From Neoarius graeffei (lineage: Eukaryota; Chordata; Actinopteri; Siluriformes; Ariidae): DNA of 64,000 bases. The stretch's first letter is position 1. Each line of letters begins with the position of its first letter. Shown here in pieces: positions 57,078-64,000 of this stretch. The position numbers and the translations under genes were made by a program. A model generated the notes under the pieces. That model did not search any database. It had not been told where the DNA came from and worked only from the letters and a program-made list of their open reading frames with translations. The stretch is taken from the NCBI RefSeq assembly GCF_027579695.1, contig NC_083570.1:12934551-12998550 (forward strand). The letters run 5' to 3'.

Positions 57078-57440
57078 AATAACCCTCTTAGATCTGTAAT
57101 TCAGGGTTTTAGTGGCGATTCGAGGGAATGTGGGGCCCCAGGCAGGAAAATGCAACAGGTTCTCCTGCCATTTTTTTCCTTCTTTATTGTAATTTTGTGA
57201 CCCGGATGCCTTTATAAAGGATCAATATGATTAGGCAACTCCAGGATAACTGTCTGAAAGTGCTGGTGTTATATTCTGTGTGCTGGTTCTGGTACTAGAT
57301 CAGTTTTCCTCATGAAATAAATCACTGTTACGTCATGTAGGCTACAACAGAACACCTTGGCTTTTACACTCAGCAAATACTTGTCTTTAAATTTAAAAGA
57401 CGAAGCTATCAAGACAATCTGACAAATTCTAGCATGAGAA
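57078..57440 (+). repeat. finTRIM-associated 5' module, copy B
   Basis: Near-identical to 11108-11469 and joined directly to the conserved finTRIM leader (cataactcacatcatgaagg). Confidence 0.8.
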
Positions 57441-57899
57441 CATAACTCACATCATGAAGGAAAACACCAATCACACATGATCTCTGTACTCCTCCTCCTT
57501 CTCTCTCTCTCTCTCTCTCTCTCTCTTTAATTCTTTCCCTTCCCTTTCTCTCTCTCACACACACATGCACAGAAGCAGGACGTGACTCCTCATTTCAGAG
57601 GAAACAAAACTCAGAGTCCCTCTTTCAGGGTGTGAGTTCAGGAAAATGGCAGAGGCCAGTATTTCAGTAGATCAGCTGAAATACAGAGTGGTGACGTGCA
57701 GTGAGAGAAAGCAGCCATACTCTGATCATCCAGAGAGATTTGACTCCGACAGGCAGGTGTTGTGTAAGGAGAGAGTGTGTGGATGCTGTTACTGGGAGGT
57801 GGAGTGGAGCAGTCAGCATTATGTGTTAATATCAGTCTCACCATCTGGTTGGGAATTTTCATCTTAGTGACTGTTTCATGCCGGGCATAAGACATCAGG

Positions 57900-58925
57900 A
57901 TTTCAGTGTTTGGGGTGTTAACTATCCATCAATTACCTACTCTTTCTACCCTTTCAACGCTCTCATCCTTGATGGACATACTACTAATGCACTTTTGTTC
58001 GGGGCATCGGTTCTCAGCCCACACAAATGCTCAGTTGTGTCCCTAATGAATGGGTTGCTTGGGCAGACCCAGTGTATATCTTTGGTGGAGGTGCACATGT
58101 TCAAGGATGAGGCAGAGAGATGGATTGTCATCATGGTACGCTAACATGGGTGGTGTTTTGATGTGTATGTGGATATTGTCTTTCCAGAAGTCTACATTTA
58201 GGACAGATTTCCACCTATAGATGTTCTGTCTCTCAATGATGGGTAGATTAAGTATGAATCCTATTTCCAGGTCTTGCGGGTTAACAAATATGGGAATAGC
58301 ACTGCCAAGACTATATGCCAGGTGTACTTGTGAGGTGTATACGTTAGTGGTCATAGTAGCTTTCAGTATGTTCTCGACCATGCTAAAGCCTAGGTCACAA
58401 CCGGACGTACGATTTTTTGGCCGTGCGATTTTTGGCGTTTCCCAAATCGCTGCGGTTTTTTTTTGTTCATGGAGAAAGATGCACGTTGGCCGTAAGTTTG
58501 TCTTGCAACCTGAAAAAAACGTAAGTGCCCGTAGAGTTTGTTTGACATGACAAAGAACCTCTGCGGCCGGTCTGCAGCCAGTCTAGGGCTCGAAAATCAG
58601 CATGTCACACGCGCACTGTCCGTGCGATTCTTGCGTTTTTTGCACTTAGACCAGCCGTAGGAGCACGTACGGCCGGTTGTGACCGAGGCTTAAGAGGAAC
58701 TAGGTAAGGAGAGATTTTTCCACCACTTAAGTTGTTAACTGAGCTACTAACTTCTCTCAACAAGTCCTGCACCAGATCTCTAATTACATGCACATAGGTT
58801 ATATCTGACCGTACAATTCCTGACAATGTGTCTAAAGCGTGCAGGGTGTTATTTATTAATGCCGAGTGCATGTTGACTGTGAGGATGGTTCCCTGCAGAG
58901 TACTGCCTAGGCCCTGCAGCTGGTC
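57900..58925 (-). pseudogene. Envelope-like protein remnant (uncertain)
   Basis: The minus strand encodes, in pieces around a MITE, an amphipathic segment (NNTLHALDTLSGIVRSD, then DLVQDLLREVSSSVNNL) and a Cys-containing part (CTSTKDIHWVCPS, LCGLRTDAP). The layout resembles the C-terminal half of envelope-like proteins in some fish gypsy elements, but I cannot name a family. No intact signal peptide or membrane anchor is visible. It is broken by the MITE at 58387-58690, and its upstream side by the hAT at 58933. Confidence 0.4.
58387..58690. mobile_element. MITE with TAA duplication (Harbinger-like)
   Basis: 304 bp with inverted ends agcctaggtcacaaccgg and agcctcggtcacaaccgg and TAA on both sides (58384-58386, 58691-58693). 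A TWA target duplication is typical of PIF/Harbinger. Confidence 0.8.
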
Positions 58926-58932
58926 ATGTTGG

Positions 58933-60168
58933 CAGGGGCGCCGCTAGGGGGGGAAAAGTTAGGACGATTTCAAGGGCCTGGCACTGACAGGGGGGCCTGT
59001 GAGGGATATTAATATTATTTTAATAGTATTGCCTTGTGTAAGTTTTTGAAATAAAATATTTCATTTCATCTGTTAAAATATGCAACTTATACATGGTTAT
59101 GATTTGCTATAACATTTTTCTTGAATTATTTATGATATTGTCATTTCACCCCTCCACCCGTTTTACTAATGGTACAGTCTGATTCTGGGAGCGGGACATG
59201 TGAAATGTGTAGCGCCGTGTATGCACAGAGCTACGGTATTAGCGCAGCTTAGATCAGCTGGCAGTTCTTCTATGTGCGCAACAGAGGTGTACATTCTAGA
59301 AGTTGCTAAGCAGGAGCAGGTGTGATGAATTATGAAGTCCGGATATCACACTGTGTGTGAAAAAAATCACCTTTTTTCATAGGTATCTTTATTGTATAAT
59401 TAAGTCTAGATGTTTTGCCATTGTTCATGTGTGGATTTGTTGATATTGTTAAGTATTTAACTTTAATATTTTGCACATTAGCTGTGGTCATAGATATCAT
59501 TGCTATTGTTCATGTGTGGATTTATTGATACTGTTGCTAAGTATTTAACTTGAATATTTGAACATTTGCTGTGTTTTCTAATAAATGTGTGATGCCTTAA
59601 AGAAACCAAAAACACTTAGTGGATTTCTTGCAGTGCACTCTGTAATTGTATGCCTTGATGTATTCATCAAGGCATACATTTGATCACATACAATAAGTCA
59701 ATAAATGGAGGAAACAAAGGAATACATTTTGTAATCCTGATTATTGATGATGTTTGCTGGAGGGCTCTGGAGTATCCATAATGTGCATACAGAATGTTAT
59801 AAATCCATACTGATACAGTGATGCATGCAGTTTCTCTCAACACAAACATTTGGATTGAATGAACTTCATAGGCTACTGAGTGGCCTAATAATAGTTGCTC
59901 ATAAAAGAAAAAAATATATCTTCCATATATATCATGGAATTTTCATTTTAAGGCAACAGTCTAATTCTGACAGTTCTGCATTTAAAATGTTCATATACCA
60001 AATAATTGTGTCACCTAAACTTGCTAGATAGCTGATCACATGCATAGTAAAGTAGAAGTGCCAGCCAAAAACAGACTTCAAATTCAGTTGCTTGAGCTTG
60101 AAAATTTTACCGGGGGGGCCCTAAATTGTAATCTTTCATAGGGCCCAAGATTTCTAGCGGCACCCCTG
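58933..60168. mobile_element. Non-autonomous hAT (caggggcgccgc type)
   Basis: Ends caggggcgccgctag and, inverted, caggggtgccgctag; exact 8-bp duplication catgttgg (58925-58932 and 60169-60176). Related in its ends and gggccc-rich subterminal parts to 12846-13828. No transposase. Confidence 0.92.
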
Positions 60169-60369
60169 CATGTTGGACAAAGGTTTCGTTAGATTTCTGG
60201 GTGAATACTTAACAGTGGTGCATGCCTATGGGGTTAGCGATGCATGCAAGGTAAAAAAAAAAAGAAAAGGTGGAGTGAGGCTGCTACGGGGTATCCACCC
60301 CCCCTTTGGACTGGGGGAGCATTTATATGACATAGCAAGCTGCTTCTTGATGTCAGCCACGAGCTCCTT

Positions 60370-62231
60370 CAGGGTTTCCATTTCTGCCCTAAGTTGGCCC
60401 TTGGGTTTGGTCTCTTTGCCATTGAACCTGTGCTGGGGGCCATAACTGGACTGATCATTTGGTCTCCTATCAAAACAATTTCTCTGCGGCTCATTGGGGT
60501 AACGATCTTGTTGTCAATTACCCTTCTCCTGGTGGGTCGGTTCCATTCGTGGGTGACGGCCATCCGGCTTGCTTGGGTTGTGGGTACCATAACCAACAGC
60601 TCTCCTGGGCTCGCTTCGCTGGTTCTTCCACCCGCCCTGTTGGTGGTTTTGTGGGAAGCAGTTTTGGGTGGTTGGTTTTCGGGTCGTCCCTTCTGACAGT
60701 ACTTCACAGCCCTCTAATTCCAACAGTGCACTACCCTGAGATTGTATGTTGAGCACCCTTACGTCCTCATCCGGTTTGTTGGTTGGATGCACAACTGTCT
60801 CCCATGTCATCTGGGCCATCTGTCTGATTTCCCGCATTTCTCACGTTGTCGGCACGTTAGTATAACGTGAGTGTGCACACATGGGTGAAGGTTGTGCAGA
60901 AACAAGGATCTGAAACCTCGGTCTTCTTCCAGGCCTGGTGCATTTCTGCCTTGGAAGTAGGCGTTCCTCAGTCGCCTGTAGTACTCTCGCGGGGGTTCTG
61001 CTCTTTTATGCTTAATTTGAATGGCGCTGATGGTTGCCTATGTCTCGTCTGTGTAAGCCAAGTACTCTTCACGCAGAACCTTTCAGAGTCTGGAGTACTT
61101 GTCGCGGATACGGGGCGGCTGGATTTCGATGAATGCATGAATGCTTCTACTGGTTGTCTTCCAGATAAGCTTCAATTTCTCCCTTGGTGTGGCTTGGGGC
61201 AGGCCAGAGAGGCAATGTTTCACTTCACTGAGGTAATCTTCAATGTTGGAATTGCGGCTGTCGGGGTCGAATCACTCGATGTCCTTTGCAAAGGAGTCAA
61301 GCTGGTGCATACGGAGGCCAGGGGAATGGTTCCTTTGGGTCCTCCTGGACCTTTGGGGAGGTTCGCTCTCTGAGCTACTTGATGATGAGTTTGATGGAGG
61401 GGGATACCTCATATGGTACTCATCAGAAAAGGAGGAGGAAGAGAGCGAGTGTTCGTAGGTAGGGTTTACTGCCGAATACTTCTTATTCTTCTTCTCCCTT
61501 TTAATGGTCAAGAGCTTTGGGGGCCCCTCGAGTGCCGGTGGGCGTGATTCCACTCCACCTGGATTGCGGGAGGGGGCAGCAGCCTGGCATTTTGGTTTGG
61601 AAAGGGGGGGCGTTTGGCGACCGACCAAGAAATCTTCGGAGTCTGTGTCAGACTTGGCCCCTCCCCCAACTCCTGGCTCTGTTTCTGCCTTTGCCTCCAT
61701 GGATGGTGCATGAAGCACCGCTTGGGCCCTGGTGCGCATTTTGTGACTTTCTTCCTGGGCCTGGTTGTTAGCGGCTTTCCTGCTAGACCGTTCAGCTAGC
61801 TGGAGTCTACGGGCACACTCCTCTAGTGAATCATTGGTAAGCTTGAGTTCATCGCACAGGGTCTGATTCATTGCGTCTAGCCGGTCGCGGCTAGCGCTCA
61901 GCTCCTTGTTCTCCCCCCGGAGCATTTCCAGCTCCCTGTTCTCCCCCTGGAGTGTTTCCAGCTCCAAACAGGTACGTTGGTGGTGGAGCAGAAATAACTT
62001 GCCTACCACTTCTTGGATGATGATGACACCGCGTTGGGGATTCTGCACGTATTGTATCAAGCTGTTAATCTCTGTCTGACACTCATCCTGGGTTAATTGC
62101 CCAAGTTCTTCCCTTTCCTTAGGAGAGATTTTGAGGAGATCAGAGATGAGGTCAGAGAGGGGAATAAGTTGCAGAGGAGGAAGGCTATCCTCCTCACCTC
62201 CTGACGTATGTGGGGTATTACGGCGGCTCAT
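60370..62231 (-). pseudogene. gag-like protein of the pol-less element
   Basis: From MSRRNTPHTSGGEED (62231) the frame runs through a long coiled coil (LETLQGENRELEMLRGENKE), a Ser-rich acidic stretch (SNSSSSSSESEPPQRSRR) and stops near 61272. The next frames continue a gag capsid-like part (DSRNSNIEDYLSEVKHCL, IEIQPPRIRDKYSR, EPPREYYRRLRNAYFQGRN) with several stops and shifts down to 60370. The arrangement fits a gag polyprotein of a gypsy-like element. Pol does not follow. Confidence 0.65.
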
Positions 62232-62380
62232 CCTGACTGCCTGGTTCGGGCACGGACCTACACCTGACGAGCTAGTGACGTGGGCACTATTTGTCAGTCG
62301 TCCCCTTTTAATTCTATGAAGTGACATGAAGTAAGGAACGAAAACAAACCCTAACACCAAAACCCTTGGTAAATCAGAGG

Positions 62381-62421
62381 CCCTTTGTAAGGACGTTTAT
62401 TACAAACGTCCTTACAAAGGG
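62381..62421. repeat. Perfect 18-bp inverted repeat (hairpin)
   Basis: ccctttgtaaggacgttt is followed by a 5-base loop (attac) and its exact reverse complement. It lies just upstream of the gag-like region. It could be an inverted-repeat end of an element or a replication-slippage product. Confidence 0.9.
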
Positions 62422-62429
62422 CTCTCTTC

Positions 62430-62947
62430 AGGGGCGTCGAAGTAGGGGGGAAAGTGGGACTCAGTCACCAGGGCCCCACGTATCGGGGGCCCCATAGGGA
62501 GTCAGGTTTTTTTTGTGGGGGGGGTCCATTTGAGCTAGGTCCATAGGGCCCAGAATTTGGTGCTACTCTTAACAGTACGCTTTCCCGTTAGGGCTCTCTC
62601 TAGGGCCCCCAGATAGCCAGAAGTCACGACCCTTAGCAGGGGCTTTCATAATCATAGGATCCTCTGAAAGCATTCCCCCTACTTCCTTGAACCCCTAGTT
62701 GGCAGACGTTACGGCATCAGGAGTTTCCACGAGAGGCACTACAGCAGGGCCAGGGGCCCTCTGATTGCCATCCTCTGCCGCCCACCAACCCACCCCTTCC
62801 CTCTGTTTTCTTCAGATATGCCCTATAGCAGTGTAAGTAGTCATAAGATCTTAGAGAATAGAGGCCCTCTGATGTCACAATTGGCATCGGCATCGCTTTG
62901 GGCCTCTGGGCGCCGGCCCCACTGGCCCGGTCCGTAATCCGGGATAG
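62430..62947. other. GC-rich repeat remnants, no gene
   Basis: The segment 62430-62696 has weak inverted ends (caggggcgtcgaagtagggg and ctaggggttcaaggaagtag) like a hAT, but no matching 8-bp duplication. The remainder to 62947 is gggccc-rich and unassigned. Confidence 0.45.
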
Positions 62948-63280
62948 GTCTCATATAAAGACATCAGAATGAAAGGACGGGGTAATGAGTGTGGGTTTGG
63001 ATTCAGCAATCAGTCCTGGAGTCTGTGGTGTTCTTCTTCTCTCTCTTTCTATCACAACAATATTGAGACTGATCTCAGAGTTCCATCACCCTCCAGAATA
63101 GGAGTGTATGTGGATCACAGTGCAGGAACTCTGTCCTTCTACAGCGTCTCTGACACGATGAAGCTCCTCCACAGAGTCCACACCACATTCACTCAGCCTC
63201 TATGCACTGGGTTCAGGTTCTACTGGTATTTTAAGGTAAATTCAGGATCAACTGTGAGGTTGTGCGGTCAAAGAAAATAA

Positions 63281-64000
63281 GTTGTTGTTGTTTTATATAC
63301 AGTAATTTGTCAGTTAAAAAAAATCCATGTACATCTCCTAATTGATCCTCAATTGTGAAAAAAATGTGAACATTAAATCATTAAAAAACACTAAATGTTA
63401 AAACTCTGCATTTAGCCTCAGTCGAGAATCATCCGTTACAGATATAAAGGAAATGAAATTGTAAGATCTGAATGTACGGCCAATAAAATATAAAATCTCT
63501 ACTGATTTCTGAAATTAGTGCAGCAAAATGCCTGAACTTTCTCTAAAGTCTGTATTTATTGCGTTTTGTTTGGAAATATAATAATTTGTAATTTGGTAAT
63601 AATGCTTTGCTTAAAATGTTTACAGACCCTAATAAACCCTTAAAATGTGGATGTTTCACTCAGAAATATTTCATTACTAATAACCTGTTTTAGTCCTCAG
63701 AGAAATCTGGTTTGTTTTTTCATGAACATGGAGACCAAAATAAAGCTTTCCAGGAATTTTCAGGATCATCCCCATGTCTTCATGTCTGTTTTTTTTTTAT
63801 GTCTTTAGGGCATCACCTCTCCAGAATACAATCACAACAACAAACTTTACACAATCCGAGATATTTTAAGATCCACGTGAATAAAAAGATGATGTCTGTC
63901 TTCCTTGGTAATGGGTTCTAGAAACTGTAGTTACCTGCTATGGCCACTATGGGGCAGTGAAAAATGTCTTGGATCATTTCTCGATATGTATCTGTTTAGG
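63281..64000 (+). repeat. 3' flank of finTRIM unit 3, duplicate of 25207-25930
   Basis: Same order of AATAAA-type signals and same downstream sequence (ggttctagaaactgtagttacc) as after the intact gene, with few differences and small indels. It runs off the window. Confidence 0.88.

Larger units (their letters stand above)
57841..62947 (-). mobile_element. Retroelement with gag- and env-like regions but no pol
   Basis: The insert interrupts the B30.2 exon with gtctca repeated on both sides (57835-57840 and 62948-62953). On the minus strand it has a gag-like region, then only about 200 bp, then an env-like region; protease, RT and integrase are missing. A hAT and a MITE have inserted into it. 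No LTRs could be identified at its ends, so LTR status is not shown. Confidence 0.6.
57646..63280 (+). pseudogene. finTRIM unit 3: RING-less B30.2 derivative, split by an insertion
   Basis: The ATG at 57646 gives MAEASISVDQL, the exon 1 start of finTRIM, fused after ten residues directly to the B30.2 exon (RVVTCSERKQPYSDHP, YWEVEW). RING, B-boxes, coiled coil and introns are gone. At 57840 a 5.1-kb element interrupts it; B30.2 resumes at 62954 (YKDIRMKGRGNECGF, RIGVYVDHSAGTLSFYSV) and ends at 63280. The segments 57646-57840 (195 bp) and 62954-63280 (327 bp) are in one frame, so before the insertion there was a 173-codon B30.2-only frame. A decoy role is speculative. Confidence 0.85.

Noticed and set aside
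62430..62696. A further hAT-like element
   Set aside because: End sequences are only weakly inverted and no 8-bp duplication was found, so it is listed as an unassigned remnant only.
1..64000. A wholly new defence or mobile system
   Set aside because: Every coding region I could interpret falls in a known family (finTRIM, THAP, Tc1, hAT, piggyBac, LINE, gypsy). The novelty lies in arrangement and integrity, not in an unknown gene set; only the env-like call and the unclassified motif element remain open.

Overview
The window is repeat-saturated nuclear DNA of a ray-finned fish. The evidence is a finTRIM gene (a teleost-specific TRIM expansion), V-SINEs of the zebrafish DANA / catfish Mermaid type, and a typical teleost transposon set (Tc1, hAT, piggyBac, Ty3/gypsy, L1-, I- and RTE-type LINEs). 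The SINE type suggests an ostariophysan such as a catfish, but this is only an inference. There is no bacterial or viral gene organisation, no CRISPR array and no rRNA or tRNA gene.

Layout. 1-5.2 kb: a V-SINE, a structurally complete Tc1 element with an intact transposase, a THAP-finger exon remnant and LINE fragments. 5.2-10.1 kb: a Ty3/gypsy element on the minus strand whose integrase lies upstream of the reverse transcriptase, the unusual Gmr1-type order, with a tRNA-Phe primer site. 11.6-18.6 kb: a second gypsy-like element with very long LTRs and gag/protease but no reverse transcriptase or integrase. 19.5-25.2 kb: a tandem-duplicated, truncated RING exon followed by an intact six-exon finTRIM gene (568 codons) with a 1.9-kb minisatellite in its last intron. 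26.9-52.5 kb: one decayed L1-like LINE, 5'-truncated or interrupted on its right, split by a chain of nested insertions. A solo LTR in it holds a full-length I-group LINE, which holds a hAT (Charlie type) with an intact transposase; an RTE LINE sits inside that hAT. The same I-group LINE also holds a non-autonomous hAT that carries a V-SINE. Further right the L1 holds a second solo LTR, a piggyBac, a mag-like gypsy with a hAT in its gag, and a V-SINE. 52.9-56.5 kb: a decayed hAT-derived, intron-containing coding region. 57.1-64 kb: a third finTRIM copy, RING-less and B30.2-only, split by a gag/env-like element without pol; its 3' flank duplicates that of the intact gene.

How it fits together. 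The only likely host gene is finTRIM, a candidate RING E3 ligase of antiviral defence. It belongs to a small array of three units made by local duplication (shared 5' module at 11.1 and 57.1 kb, shared 3' flank at 25 and 63.5 kb) and then pushed apart by transposons. Insertion order can be read from target-site duplications and paired empty/filled sites. I found no wholly new system. The most notable items are the nested stratigraphy, the Gmr1-type domain order, the LINE with a TAATGA ORF1/ORF2 junction and frames that stay open across both hAT insertions, and the in-frame RING-less finTRIM derivative.
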